A stretch of DNA of 64,000 nucleotides from Kribbella solani. Lineage in GTDB: Bacteria > Actinomycetota > Actinomycetes > Propionibacteriales > Kribbellaceae. This document shows, one piece after another, positions 43,801-52,431 of the stretch. The translations under genes were made by a program, and so were the position numbers. Position 1 is the first letter of the stretch. Each line of letters opens with the position of its first letter. The notes under the pieces were generated by a model. The model did no database searches. It was not told the origin of the DNA and was given only the letters and a program-made list of their open reading frames with translations. The DNA lies in NCBI RefSeq assembly GCF_014205295.1, contig NZ_JACHNF010000001.1, positions 4,092,001-4,156,000 on the forward strand. The letters are read 5' to 3'.

Positions 43801-44049
43801 ATGCCAGGTCCCCGATTCCTGCAGCTCGCGGACGTCGCCGAGGTACTGAACATCTCCGCGAACCAGGTGTACGCGCTGGTCCGCCGGGGCGACATCCCCG
43901 CGGTGAAGATCGGCGGCCGGGGCCAATGGCGAGTCGAATCCACCGAGCTCGAGAAGTACATCGAACGGCTGTACACCGAAACCAAAGAGTTCATCGACAC
44001 CCACCCCTTCGGCGAAGACGCGGACTCCACGGAATCCGCCCACCTCTAG
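43801..44049 (+). CDS. Small HTH protein (AlpA/excisionase or BldC-like)
   Basis: An 82-residue single winged-helix-turn-helix protein: FLQLADVAEVLNISANQVYALVRRGDIPAVKIGGRGQWRVESTELEKYIERLY. This is the MerR/excisionase-like fold also found in the actinobacterial developmental regulator BldC; the databases often call it 'excisionase family'. No integrase or attachment site is near, so a transcriptional role is likelier than excision. GGAAGGAG precedes ATG 43801. The direct-repeat motif in its own leader also precedes the LysM gene, suggesting it controls itself and its neighbourhood. Confidence 0.9.
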   Translation: MPGPRFLQLADVAEVLNISANQVYALVRRGDIPAVKIGGRGQWRVESTELEKYIERLYTETKEFIDTHPFGEDADSTESAHL

Positions 44050-44066
44050 ACCGGCCCTCCTCAGCT

Positions 44067-44125
44067 GGAGGGTTGCCCCTTCATCTGGTGCGTTGCCCCG
44101 TGGATATTCGAGGGGGCAACCCTCC
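44067..44125. terminator. Hairpin between convergent genes
   Basis: GGAGGGTTGCCCC (44067-44079) and GGGGCAACCCTCC (44113-44125) are a perfect 13-bp inverted repeat with a 33-nt loop that holds another GTTGCCCC copy; GGGCAAC recurs at 44134-44140. It sits between the convergent HTH and 182-residue protein genes, so a bidirectional terminator fits. The repeated octamer is unusual. Confidence 0.65.
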
Positions 44126-44165
44126 GCTTCGACGGGCAACCTCTGGCGGGGCGGGGCGGATCGGG

Positions 44166-44714
44166 TCAGCGGCGGCGGAGGGCTCGTAGGGCCTGGGTGG
44201 GGACGAGCCGCACGTTGTAGACCTCGGTCCGGCGGCGCGGCGTGTCCAGCGGGTGCTCGGCGAGCTCCAGAAAGTCCGCGCCGACCCGATCGACCGTCCC
44301 GGTAACCGGCCCGCCACCACTGCAGAACAGCGTGACCGGCGACCGGTCCCGCGCGATCCCGCGCAGCAGATGCGCGAGCCCGAGCTTGCCCTCGACGGCT
44401 CCCACGGCCGGCTCCGCCCACGGCCCCAACCGATGCACGGCCACCAGCGCATCAACCGGCACCAACCACTCCTCGGACCACTCCGTCTCGAGCAGCAGAC
44501 AGTCCTTCCCCACCCGGGTCAGCACGCCGCGTACGGGCTCCGCGTCCTGCACCTCGATCCGGACCACCGTGCCCACCGCCCCACGCAACCGGTCGAGCAC
44601 GGTGATCTTGCCGACCTCGGCGCGAATCCGGTCGGCCACCTCGCCGTACAGCTCGGCGTCCTGAAGCGCCTCGAACTGTGACTCCAGGTCCGCGAACAAC
44701 GCATCCCACCGCAT
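44166..44714 (-). CDS. Conserved actinobacterial protein, unknown function
   Basis: A 182-residue soluble protein starting at ATG 44714 (MRWDALFADLESQFEALQDAE). A helical N-terminus is followed by two Sm-like beta segments with parallel sequence (TVVRIEVQDAEPVRGVLTRVGKDCLLLE and SPVTLFCSGGGPVTGTVDRVGADFLELAE). Each could form a small barrel like Hfq/LSm or RimM. RNA or protein binding is therefore possible but unproven. The longer frame upstream adds only non-conserved codons. Divergent from the LysM gene. Confidence 0.82.
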   Translation of the reverse strand: MRWDALFADLESQFEALQDAELYGEVADRIRAEVGKITVLDRLRGAVGTVVRIEVQDAEPVRGVLTRVGKDCLLLETEWSEEWLVPVDALVAVHRLGPWAEPAVGAVEGKLGLAHLLRGIARDRSPVTLFCSGGGPVTGTVDRVGADFLELAEHPLDTPRRRTEVYNVRLVPTQALRALRRR

Positions 44715-44827
44715 GCCCGCGAACCTACCCGCCGGCAGCCCCCGGCGCGCCGCCGACTCGTCACTCTCCGCAGGCGGAACCCACGCTGCGTACACCAAGG
44801 ACTTGCAGACGCGGCCCAGAACCGGTC

Positions 44828-44833
44828 TATAGT
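44828..44833 (+). promoter_or_regulatory. Possible -10 box of the LysM gene promoter
   Basis: TATAGT stands 52 bp before the LysM start, with TTGCAG at 44803-44808 as a possible -35 box. Their 19-bp spacing is longer than ideal. The GCAAACT repeat at 44846 would lie just downstream of the expected transcription start, a repressor-like position. Confidence 0.35.
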
Positions 44834-44845
44834 GGTCAAGCCAAC

Positions 44846-44862
44846 GCAAACTAAAGCAAACT
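44846..44862 (+). promoter_or_regulatory. Candidate operator: GCAAACT direct repeat upstream of the LysM gene
   Basis: Two perfect GCAAACT heptamers spaced 10 bp apart (GCAAACT-AAA-GCAAACT), 22 bp before the LysM gene start. Matches the repeat at 43760 upstream of the small HTH gene. Confidence 0.5.
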
Positions 44863-44884
44863 CATAGATCAGGGGTCAAGTGGG

Positions 44885-46222
44885 ATGAAAACGATGATCC
44901 GGCTACTGAAGGGCACCATCGCGGTACTGGCCCTGGCCGCCGTCGCCGTCCTGCTGCGCTGGATCACCGCCGGGTCAATCACCGGCGTCCGCACGTACGA
45001 CCTGGACTCGCTGACCGTGCTGGCGGTCAGCGCGGTCGCCTGGATCGCGTACGCGTGGCTCGTCCTCGCGGTCCTCGCGACGGCCCTGGAACAACTCCCC
45101 GGCATCGCGGGCGCGCTGGCTGGCGCACTGGCCGGCCGCATCACCACAGGCACCGCCCGCACCCTGCTCCGCTCCGGCCTCGGCGTCGCCGCCGTAACTC
45201 CCCTCACCATCACCGGCGCCCACGCCAGTCCCACCCCCATCCACTCCCAGTCAGTGGAACCGCCTTCCACTCTGAAACTCGCCTGGGCCCCAACCAGCCG
45301 TACGAGCGACCACCCCGGCAGCACAAACGACACCGCAGCCTTCCGCGCCACCGAACCGCCGTCCACCGTCAAGCTCGGCGCCGCCCACGTCCCCGAGCCG
45401 AACAACCCCACCTGGGGCCCTACCGAGCCCCCCTCGACCATCCGCCTCACCGAATCACGCCCCACCCCTCACGCCCAGCGCACCCAGCCAGCACACCCAA
45501 ACATCACCGACCCAAGGCAGCCGGATGCCGCCGGCTCAGGGCAGCCGGATGCCGCCGGCTCGGGGCAGGCGGATGCAGCCGGTCCGGGGCAGGCGGATGC
45601 GGCTGGCTCGGGGCAGTTGGTCGAGCGGCGGGTGGGTGGTGCGGGGCGGCTGGACGCTCCCACTCGCCGCACCGGCCCGGGCGCACCCGGCACCCCTGGC
45701 CGTGGCTCGACGCCTGGTCACGGTGCGGTGGGTGGGAGGCCAACATCCGCGAACCATCCAGCCGGCAAGCGGCCGACCGAAGACCACCCCGGTGGTACGC
45801 GGCAAACGGCGGATCAGCCGACTCGTACGCGGCCAACGGCGGATGAGCCGGCCAGTGAGCGGCCAGTGGATCGGCGGCTGCGGATTGGGGTGCCGGATCG
45901 GCCTACTGCTGGAGCGCCAACCAGGTACACGGATGTGCGGGCTGCGACTGCCATTCGAGTAGTAGTACGCGCCGGGGACTCGTTGTGGAGTCTGGCAGCG
46001 CGCGAGCTCGGTACGGGTGCCACAGACGCCACCATCGCGACCCGCTGGCTGGACTGGTACGCGGCGAACCGCCAGGCAATCGGGCACAACCCGAACCTCC
46101 TCGTCCCCGGGCAGGTGCTGCAAGTACCGCAGAAGCACGGCGGCGGACTGCCGTCCACCGGTGGCAATCACCTGCCACCGACTCAAGGCGACCATCTCCC
46201 GCCGACTCACCAGGAGAACTGA
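44885..46222 (+). CDS. LysM-domain membrane protein
   Basis: A 445-residue protein. Two hydrophobic helices (about 8-28 and 45-72) anchor it. A long Pro/Ser/Gly-rich region then contains three EPPST[LVI][KR]L units (about 120-200) and several AAG[SP]GQ[PA]D repeats (about 218-245). A LysM domain near 355-415 (VVVRAGDSLWSLAARELG, WYAANRQAIGHNPNLLVPGQVLQVPQ) should bind peptidoglycan N-acetylglucosamine. It is the first of two genes; the DUF6459 gene follows 1 bp after its stop. Probably a cell-wall-spanning scaffold. The repeats may vary between strains. Confidence 0.9.
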   Translation: MKTMIRLLKGTIAVLALAAVAVLLRWITAGSITGVRTYDLDSLTVLAVSAVAWIAYAWLVLAVLATALEQLPGIAGALAGALAGRITTGTARTLLRSGLGVAAVTPLTITGAHASPTPIHSQSVEPPSTLKLAWAPTSRTSDHPGSTNDTAAFRATEPPSTVKLGAAHVPEPNNPTWGPTEPPSTIRLTESRPTPHAQRTQPAHPNITDPRQPDAAGSGQPDAAGSGQADAAGPGQADAAGSGQLVERRVGGAGRLDAPTRRTGPGAPGTPGRGSTPGHGAVGGRPTSANHPAGKRPTEDHPGGTRQTADQPTRTRPTADEPASERPVDRRLRIGVPDRPTAGAPTRYTDVRAATAIRVVVRAGDSLWSLAARELGTGATDATIATRWLDWYAANRQAIGHNPNLLVPGQVLQVPQKHGGGLPSTGGNHLPPTQGDHLPPTHQEN

Positions 46223-46223
46223 C

Positions 46224-47135
46224 ATGAGCCGGAACCTCCGCGCGGACGATCTCCAACACGACGGCACAACAAACCAGACCAACCGGACTGACCAGGCCAG
46301 CCCGACCAGCCCGACCAGCCCGACGAAGGAGAATCTGATGCGTTCCAACGCGGCACCAGACGACCACGCCGACTCTCCCGTCGACGACCTCACCCCGGAC
46401 GAGACAGTCCCGCGTACTGCCGCCGGTGCGATTCGTGCGGTTGATCCGCCCGGTAGCTCAGCGGGAGACGGAGCGGCAGGGACGGCTGCCGGGCGGTACG
46501 GCGGTGAGCTGACCGAAGAGGCACTGACGTCACGGCTCGAGGTCGTCAGGCGGTTGGGAATTGGCCCAGCAGATGCGGCGCAGGCAAGGGCGAGCAGACC
46601 GCCCAGGTCGCGGGTCGGCAAGGGTGCGCAGCCCCAGGGCACTGGAGAGGTAGTTGCTGACGGGAGTACCACTGGCACCGAGCAGGTCGCCGGTACCAGG
46701 CCGGCAGCACGTACCGGGCAGTTCGCGGGCGCCGGGCAGCTCGCGGGCGTCGGGCAGGCTGTTCGTACGGGTGGGGGTGCTGGTGGGCTGCAGGTTCGGG
46801 TGCCGGCGGCTCGGGTTTGGGGGGCTCGGTTGGCTCAGGCTGTTTCGGAGGTGCTCGCCGGGGATCGGCCGATTTCACAGCTGGTTCGGTTCGTGGACGA
46901 GTCGGTGTTCGCGGACGTCAATCGGCGCGTGCGGCTGCTTGGGATGACCTCGACGGCTGGGAGCCGGAGCGCCAAGGAGAAGAGCACGGTGCGGTCGGTG
47001 CGTGTCTTCATGCCCGAACCGACGATCGCCGAAGTGGCGGCGCACGTACGCCACGGCGAGCGGTCACGGGCCATCGCCCTCCGGATGGAGGTCCGCCGAA
47101 ACCGCTGGGTGTGTACGGCTCTCGAGCTCGGCTGA
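46224..47135 (+). CDS. DUF6459 / Rv3235-like protein
   Basis: A 303-residue protein starting at ATG 46224 with AGGAGA nine bases upstream. The first 200 residues are low-complexity (Ser/Thr/Gly/Ala, with TSPTSPTSPT and repeated GTxQxAGxxQ units). The C-terminal 105 residues are the DUF6459 domain: LAQAVSEVLAGDRPISQLVRFVDESVFADV, then VRSVRVFMPEPTIAEVAAHVRHGERSRAIALRMEVRRNRWVCTALELG. Function unknown. In many actinobacteria this family lies close to secA; here secA is about 13 kb away. Coupled to the LysM gene. Confidence 0.88.
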   Translation: MSRNLRADDLQHDGTTNQTNRTDQASPTSPTSPTKENLMRSNAAPDDHADSPVDDLTPDETVPRTAAGAIRAVDPPGSSAGDGAAGTAAGRYGGELTEEALTSRLEVVRRLGIGPADAAQARASRPPRSRVGKGAQPQGTGEVVADGSTTGTEQVAGTRPAARTGQFAGAGQLAGVGQAVRTGGGAGGLQVRVPAARVWGARLAQAVSEVLAGDRPISQLVRFVDESVFADVNRRVRLLGMTSTAGSRSAKEKSTVRSVRVFMPEPTIAEVAAHVRHGERSRAIALRMEVRRNRWVCTALELG

Positions 47136-47142
47136 GAGCTGC

Positions 47143-47176
47143 ACGACGACCGGTGACGTACGACGACCGGTGAGGT
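47143..47176. repeat. Tandem 17-bp duplication
   Basis: ACGACGACCGGTGACGT is followed immediately by ACGACGACCGGTGAGGT (16 of 17 identical), just downstream of the DUF6459 stop codon. The rest of the gap to 47330 shows nothing recognisable. Confidence 0.7.
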
Positions 47177-47330
47177 ACGGCGGCGGGTGGGGATGTATTG
47201 GGGGTGGATCGAACTCTTTGGGGCAGGTGGGCGTCTTAGGGAGCGCAATGTGATCGTGCTGTTGCTGTCATGTGGTTGGGGCGGCTGCGGCGTACCGTGA
47301 CCGGAGTTGCTCTTCTTTTTCGGGGGAATC

Positions 47331-48275
47331 GTGGCTGAGGTGAGTGTGCGGGACGAGCTGGTGGGGGCGCCGGCGGGTGGTTGGCAGGTGGGGGTCGAGG
47401 AGCTGAGCGCGGCGGAGCGGGCTCGGGTGTTGCCGGCGGCTCGGCGGCGGCGCTGGAGTGAGCGGGTCCCGTTGGCGTACCCGTTGGCGGTGCGCTACCA
47501 CCGAGGGCTGAAGCGGATCGAGTGGATGCGGTCCAGCACGGCGTACGCGGGTACGCGGCAGGCCGATGCGCTTCCGGTGCGGATCAAGCGACACAAGTCG
47601 TTGCTGTTGCGGCAGCTCGGGGAGACCGAGATGTGGATGCAGCACAACAAGGTGACCAACCTGAAGCTCGCCTGCGGTCAGGTGGACGGGCTGCTGATCC
47701 GGCCGGGTGAGACGTTCTCGTTCAACAAGGTGGTCGGGAACGCGACGCGCCGCAAGGGGTACCTGAAGGGGATGCGCCTGTCGAACGGACAGGCCAAGCC
47801 GGGGATCGGCGGCGGCATCTGTCAGCTCGCCAATCTCCTGCACTGGATGGTGTTGCACTCGCCGTTGACTGTCACGCAGCGGTCGACGCACAGCTTCGAC
47901 CCGTTCCCCGACAACGGGCGGGTGCTGCCGTGGGGTGTCGGGTGCAGCATCGTCTACAACTACGTGGATCTACAGTTCCGCAACGACACCGACCAGATGT
48001 TCCAGTTGCGGGTGGACGTCGGCGAGCGGTACTTGGAGGGCGAGATCCTCGCGGATGTACCGGCCGAGTCGTCGTACCGCGTGTTCGCGAAGGACGAGCG
48101 GTTCTTGCGGGCCGGGTCCGACTACTTCCGCCGGAACGAGATCTGGCGGACCGTGATCGACCGGCGTACGGGCAGCGCACTCCGCGACGAACTGGTCCGA
48201 GAGAACGTTGCCTTGGTCAAGTACGTGCCGCTCGACGTACCCGTACACAACGTGATCCTGCCGAAAACCTTCTGA
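47331..48275 (+). CDS. VanW family protein
   Basis: A 314-residue protein with the VanW domain: RPGETFSFNKVVGNATRRKGYLKGMRLSNGQ, GIGGGICQLANLLHWMVLHSPLTVTQRSTHSFDPFPDN and VDLQFRNDTDQMFQLRVDV. VanW was named from vancomycin-resistance clusters, but its activity is uncertain; the conserved Cys/His/Asp set suggests a catalytic role. No vanHAX-like genes are nearby, so a resistance role should not be assumed. No signal peptide is evident. The start is taken as GTG 47331 after a GGGGGA purine run; other GTGs follow closely. Confidence 0.9.
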   Translation: MAEVSVRDELVGAPAGGWQVGVEELSAAERARVLPAARRRRWSERVPLAYPLAVRYHRGLKRIEWMRSSTAYAGTRQADALPVRIKRHKSLLLRQLGETEMWMQHNKVTNLKLACGQVDGLLIRPGETFSFNKVVGNATRRKGYLKGMRLSNGQAKPGIGGGICQLANLLHWMVLHSPLTVTQRSTHSFDPFPDNGRVLPWGVGCSIVYNYVDLQFRNDTDQMFQLRVDVGERYLEGEILADVPAESSYRVFAKDERFLRAGSDYFRRNEIWRTVIDRRTGSALRDELVRENVALVKYVPLDVPVHNVILPKTF

Positions 48276-48276
48276 C

Positions 48277-48684
48277 CTAACCGAGCAACGTCGCCCCGTA
48301 CTTCTCGAACAGAGCCGCCACGTCCCCGGAGAAGCCACCGTGCAGCTCCGCCAGCATTGCCTGGGTGGTCGCGGACATGACCAGGACGTACCGGGCCGGC
48401 TCTTCGGACGGGTTGCCGAACGTGTGCGGCACACCCTGCGGTCCCACGATCCCCGAGCCGGCCGGTACGTCGTAGAACTCCCCGTCTATGTTCAGCCGAA
48501 GCGTTCCGGACAGGACGTACCACGCCTCGTCCTCCGTGTGGTGAACGTGCAGCGGCGCCTGCCAGGCGACTTCGTCGGTGGTTCGGCCGGCAGCCTCCCA
48601 CTCAGCTAGTACCAGGCCGGAGCCCTCGGGCGCGATTGTCCGGCCTAGCAGTGGTACGGCGGACAGGTCGGTGCGACGCGGCAC
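48277..48684 (-). CDS. Single-domain cupin protein
   Basis: A 135-residue small cupin. Motif 1 (APLHVHHTEDEAWYVLSGTLRLNIDG) supplies the His/His/Glu metal ligands and motif 2 (VPAGSGIVGPQGVPHTFGNPSEEPAR) the last His. The substrate is unknown. It is convergent with vanW, ending 1 bp away, and divergent from the AraC regulator, which may control it. Confidence 0.92.
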   Translation of the reverse strand: MPRRTDLSAVPLLGRTIAPEGSGLVLAEWEAAGRTTDEVAWQAPLHVHHTEDEAWYVLSGTLRLNIDGEFYDVPAGSGIVGPQGVPHTFGNPSEEPARYVLVMSATTQAMLAELHGGFSGDVAALFEKYGATLLG

Positions 48685-48772
48685 TGGGATCTCCTCCTCG
48701 TGGCGGTTCCACCATCGTCACTGGGATGAGCTGTGCGCGCAAACTGTCGGTGGGGGGTTGCACACTGGGTGG

Positions 48773-49480
48773 GTGGATGAGGTTGTTGAGCCGTATCGGG
48801 AGTGGGGCGCGCTGGTGCCCGGGGCTGAGGTGTGGACTCGGACTGCTGAAGGTGGCGAGTTTCGGATCTTGCCGGACGGGTGCATGGACCTGCTGCTGAT
48901 GGACGACACCCTGTACGTTGCCGGGCCGGACAGTCGTGCTTGGACGGGGGAAGCGCCACGTGGGACGAGGTATGCGGGTATCCGCTTCGCGCCCGGTGCG
49001 GCGGCTGCGTTCCTCGGGGTGCCGGCGCGTGAGCTGCTGAACCAGCGGGTGTTGCTCGCCGACCTGTGGTCACCGAACCGGAGCAGACGGTTAGCGGACC
49101 GCATCCGCTTGGCAGCACACCCGGCAACTGCGCTGGACCAGGAGGTGGCGAACTTGGTTGAAGCGCCGCCGGACAGGTTGATCAGCCAGGTGCTGCGCAG
49201 CGTACGCGGCGGACTGCTCCGTGGTAGCGCCGGCGTGTCCCGCCTGGCCGGTGCGGTCGATCTGAGTGAGCGCCAATTGCACCGCCGCTGCCTGGATGCC
49301 TTTGGGTACGGACCCAAGATGCTTGACCGGGTGCTGTGGATGAACGTCGCACTCAACCACGCCCGTACCGGCCTGGCCCTAGCCGACGTAGCCACCCGCA
49401 CCGGCTACGCCGATCAGGCCCACTTCACCCGCGACGTAAAAGCCCTGACCGGCCTACCCCCCACCCTCCTCCTGAACTGA
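48773..49480 (+). CDS. AraC-family transcriptional regulator
   Basis: A 235-residue regulator. The N-terminus (PGAEVWTRTAEGGEFRILPDGCMDLLLMDD, GTRYAGIRFAPGAAAAFLGVPARELL) is the DUF6597 sensory domain common in actinobacteria. The C-terminal 90 residues carry the double AraC HTH (LAGAVDLSERQLHRRCLDAFGYGPKMLDRV, LADVATRTGYADQAHFTRDVKALTGLPPTLLL). GTG 48773 is used; upstream codons overlap the divergent cupin leader. The cupin is the nearest likely target. Confidence 0.9.
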   Translation: MDEVVEPYREWGALVPGAEVWTRTAEGGEFRILPDGCMDLLLMDDTLYVAGPDSRAWTGEAPRGTRYAGIRFAPGAAAAFLGVPARELLNQRVLLADLWSPNRSRRLADRIRLAAHPATALDQEVANLVEAPPDRLISQVLRSVRGGLLRGSAGVSRLAGAVDLSERQLHRRCLDAFGYGPKMLDRVLWMNVALNHARTGLALADVATRTGYADQAHFTRDVKALTGLPPTLLLN

Positions 49481-49523
49481 ACCGCGCTGACCTGAGCTGA
49501 TCCACATGCCAGCATGACTCGTT

Positions 49524-50552
49524 ATGACCGGTGAGATCAGTACAGCGGTGCTGCGGCACAACCCGCTCAACGCAGTCACCGCCAGCGTCGAACGTGTCAC
49601 GTACGCGGACGGTCGCACTGCCGTACGCAAGGAACTCCGCGCACCCACAGATACCACCGGTCCGTGGGCGGCGTCGCGCGATCCACGGCACTGGAACTAC
49701 TGGCGGCGCGAGGTTGAGGTCTATCGGGACGAGGTGCTGCGCGCGGATCTACGGGATGCTGGCTTGCTGCTCCCCCAGGCCGACGTGGAAAAGCAAGCGA
49801 ACGGTGCTGTCTTGTTGATGGAGGACATCGACGGCACGCCAGGTACCCAGTTCGGGTTGGTAGAGCATGCGGCGGTGGCGCGGGCATGTGGGCGGTGGCA
49901 GGCGCGTACGGGTGCCGACCGGTCCTGGACGTCGCGCGGGTTCATCCGCGACTACTCAACGACCCGCGACGCGCCGTGGCACCTGCTGACCGACGACGCT
50001 GCCTGGGAGCAGCCGATCATCCAGGAGACCTGGCCTGGGGAGCTGCGTGACGCATGGACACACCTGGTCGCACATCGGGACGACCTACTCGACCTGGTCG
50101 CCGGGCTGCCGCGTGCGCGGTGCCATCTCGACTTTTGGGTGTCCAACGTGATCCGGCGACCAACTGGTGAGCTGGCGGTGTTCGACTGGTCGTTCATGGG
50201 CGACGGAGCGCTCGGTGAGGACATCGGGAACTACATCCCGGACGCGGTGTTCGACCTGTTCTGGCCGGCCGAACAGATGCCGGAGCTGGCCGACACATGC
50301 GTCTCCAACTACCTCGACGGCCTGTACGAGGCGGGCTGGCGTGGTGACGCCGATCAGGTACGGCTCGCGGTGATGGCGTCTGGCGTGAAGTACGCCTGGC
50401 TGCTCCCCGGTTTGCTGAGTCGAGCGTCCGATGCGACGCACAGCGCCTACCACCGCGCGGTGGACACCCAGCAACTGTTCCACCAGCGCGGTCAGGCGTT
50501 TCTGTTCATCGCCAACTGGTGCGCGGAGGCACTCACTCAAGTACGACGGTGA
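49524..50552 (+). CDS. Aminoglycoside phosphotransferase-like protein
   Basis: A 342-residue kinase-like fold protein. The catalytic loop is CHLDFWVSNVI (HxDxxxxN pattern) and the metal-binding Asp lies in VFDWSFMGDGALGEDIGNYIPDAVFDLFW. The N-lobe (VTYADGRTAVRKELRAP, LLMEDIDG) carries the ATP-binding Lys and hinge. Members phosphorylate antibiotics, homoserine, choline or other small alcohols; the substrate cannot be read from sequence, so resistance should not be assumed. Its 3' end overlaps the convergent six-hairpin gene by 20 bp. Confidence 0.86.
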   Translation: MTGEISTAVLRHNPLNAVTASVERVTYADGRTAVRKELRAPTDTTGPWAASRDPRHWNYWRREVEVYRDEVLRADLRDAGLLLPQADVEKQANGAVLLMEDIDGTPGTQFGLVEHAAVARACGRWQARTGADRSWTSRGFIRDYSTTRDAPWHLLTDDAAWEQPIIQETWPGELRDAWTHLVAHRDDLLDLVAGLPRARCHLDFWVSNVIRRPTGELAVFDWSFMGDGALGEDIGNYIPDAVFDLFWPAEQMPELADTCVSNYLDGLYEAGWRGDADQVRLAVMASGVKYAWLLPGLLSRASDATHSAYHRAVDTQQLFHQRGQAFLFIANWCAEALTQVRR

Positions 50553-52428
50553 AGCCACCTGGCTGTACTACCGCCCGCGCCCCATTGCCTTGAGCAACCA
50601 GTTTGCCAGAGCTGTCGTACGAGTACGCGTACCTGCCGGGCACGCTGACAGTACGGGCAGACGTGTCAACGCTGACCAGCACTGCGCTGTTGCCGATGCG
50701 GAGGCTGCTGATCAGCGGGAGCAGCAGTAGCGCATCCAACTGCGCGGTACCGATCGCCTTGGCCGTGAGGGTGGTCGCGGCGGCCGGCAGCGGAGTGCGA
50801 AGGGTGAGTGGTTGCAGCGCCCCTGGGGCCGCGGAGATGCCTTGTGCACCAACGCGGTGATCGAGCGTACCGATTGTTTGATTGTTGATTGTCCACAACG
50901 TCCGCGCCGGGGTTTCGGTCAGGTTGACGACCGGCAGTACGAGGCGTGGCTGCGCGGCGGCGGGTACGGTCCAGCTGGCCGAATCGTTCGTGAGCGACAG
51001 GTAGGAACCGTTGCTCCACTGGGATTCGCCGGTCCAGGCCGACGGCGGGGTGACGACCTGCCCGCCGCTGGCTGACTCGGCTTCGATGATCCGGAGACCG
51101 TCGTACGTCGGGTTTCCGGACAATCGCCGGATGCCGGGGTTGCCGTCGAGGGCAAGCATCGAGAGTTGCCCATGGATGGTGGACTCGGCGCCGGAGTTGT
51201 AGTTGACGGTGCCGTCGCCGGAGACGCCGTCGTACGTGCGACCGGTGGCGGGGTCGTACATCTCTTGACCGGCGTGGTTTGCGCCGAAGTACCAGGCCGC
51301 GACGAACGCGGCGAGGTGACGCTGGCCAGGGCGGTCGACGGCGAGGAGCGCCTGGAGGCGAGCATCGACACCGTACGCGATCTGCGACCGGTCGATCGGC
51401 ACCGGCAGCCAGCCGTTGTCGGGTCCACCCGAGGTCAGCAGCAGCGGCGTGAACCCAGCGGTGTCACCAACCGCAGGACCAAGAAGTTGCTTCTGCCCAA
51501 GGGCGGATGCGGCAGCGACGAGGGCGGTGGACATCTGGGCGCCCCAAGCGTGCCAGTCGGAGATCGACTCGGCCCATGGCAGCAGCGCGCGGAACGGCCA
51601 CTCCCGCGTCGATCCCGCGCCCATCCGCGCGATCCCCTCGGCAAACCGTGCCAACGCCCGCCGAGCCCGTCCAGACCCGCCGGCCCGCACGTACGCGGCC
51701 AGCCCCAGCACTGCCTCCGACGTAGCGTCCGCACCGTTAACAATCAGCCAAGCAGGCAACCGCCGACCGTCAACGACGTGGTACTCGCCGTACCGCACCA
51801 GCACCTGCCGCTCGAGTGCACCGATAGCAAGCTCAAGCCGCTCCCGCAGAAACGCCGCGAACGCCCGGTCCGTGTCACGAAACGCGGCATACCCCTCCCC
51901 CAACGCCCAAACAGTCCGAGCCAACCAGTACGACGGCCCGGAGTCAGACGGGTCCGGTAACTCAACCGGCTCGGCACTCGGGTTCAGCGTCCCATCCGGC
52001 TGCATCCACAACACGACATTGCCGTTCCGCGACTGCAGAAAGGTCAGCCCGCGCAACAGTCCACGAGCCGCCTCCAACGAACTCCGCTCCCGAAAGAGCC
52101 TCCAGTGGCGTACGTACACCACGACCGCCCGCGCAATGTCATCGGCGTTGTAAGCCCCCTGCCCGTACGTGTCAGTCGCAGCGTCGTACGCGCCACCACC
52201 AACGCGCTTGTAACCACTGTCCCGCTCCGCGTACGTCCACAACACCCCAACCGGACCCGCGCCGTACGTACTGTGCCCAGCCACCGCGGGCGGACTGACC
52301 GAGGCCCGCAGGTAATCGAGATGCGCAAGGTTGGAAAGACGAGTCCCAGCACGGGCGGGGAGCGCGGACGAGGCGGCGACCGGAACCGCGAGGGCGGCGC
52401 CGAGGACGGTTCGGCGGGTGGGCTTCAT
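50533..52428 (-). CDS. Tat-exported six-hairpin-like carbohydrate-active protein
   Basis: A 631-residue exported protein. A twin-Arg signal (RRTVLGAALAVPVAASSALPARA, about 5-28) points to folding before export. The main body (about 60-430) has helix-pair repeats of an (alpha/alpha)6 toroid (NADDIARAVVVYVRHWRLFRE, VVLWMQPDGTLNPSAEPVELPDPSDSGPSYWLARTVWALGEGY, VNYNSGAESTIHGQLSML) with Asp/Glu clusters that could be catalytic. The rest is beta-rich, like an attached carbohydrate-binding module. I recognise no numbered GH family. It is the last gene of the LacI/ABC/GH130 operon, 3 bp after GH130, so it probably makes or trims the transported sugar. Confidence 0.8.
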   Translation of the reverse strand: MKPTRRTVLGAALAVPVAASSALPARAGTRLSNLAHLDYLRASVSPPAVAGHSTYGAGPVGVLWTYAERDSGYKRVGGGAYDAATDTYGQGAYNADDIARAVVVYVRHWRLFRERSSLEAARGLLRGLTFLQSRNGNVVLWMQPDGTLNPSAEPVELPDPSDSGPSYWLARTVWALGEGYAAFRDTDRAFAAFLRERLELAIGALERQVLVRYGEYHVVDGRRLPAWLIVNGADATSEAVLGLAAYVRAGGSGRARRALARFAEGIARMGAGSTREWPFRALLPWAESISDWHAWGAQMSTALVAAASALGQKQLLGPAVGDTAGFTPLLLTSGGPDNGWLPVPIDRSQIAYGVDARLQALLAVDRPGQRHLAAFVAAWYFGANHAGQEMYDPATGRTYDGVSGDGTVNYNSGAESTIHGQLSMLALDGNPGIRRLSGNPTYDGLRIIEAESASGGQVVTPPSAWTGESQWSNGSYLSLTNDSASWTVPAAAQPRLVLPVVNLTETPARTLWTINNQTIGTLDHRVGAQGISAAPGALQPLTLRTPLPAAATTLTAKAIGTAQLDALLLLPLISSLRIGNSAVLVSVDTSARTVSVPGRYAYSYDSSGKLVAQGNGARAVVQPGGFTVVLE

Positions 52429-52431
52429 GGG

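Noticed and set aside
43801..44049. Prophage or integrative element suggested by an 'excisionase-like' gene
   Set aside because: No integrase, attachment-site duplication or phage genes lie near; neighbours are chromosomal wall-related genes.
47331..50552. Antibiotic-resistance cluster (VanW plus phosphotransferase-like protein)
   Set aside because: No vanHAX/RS genes, and the phosphotransferase fold has many non-resistance substrates. The genes are separated by unrelated regulators.
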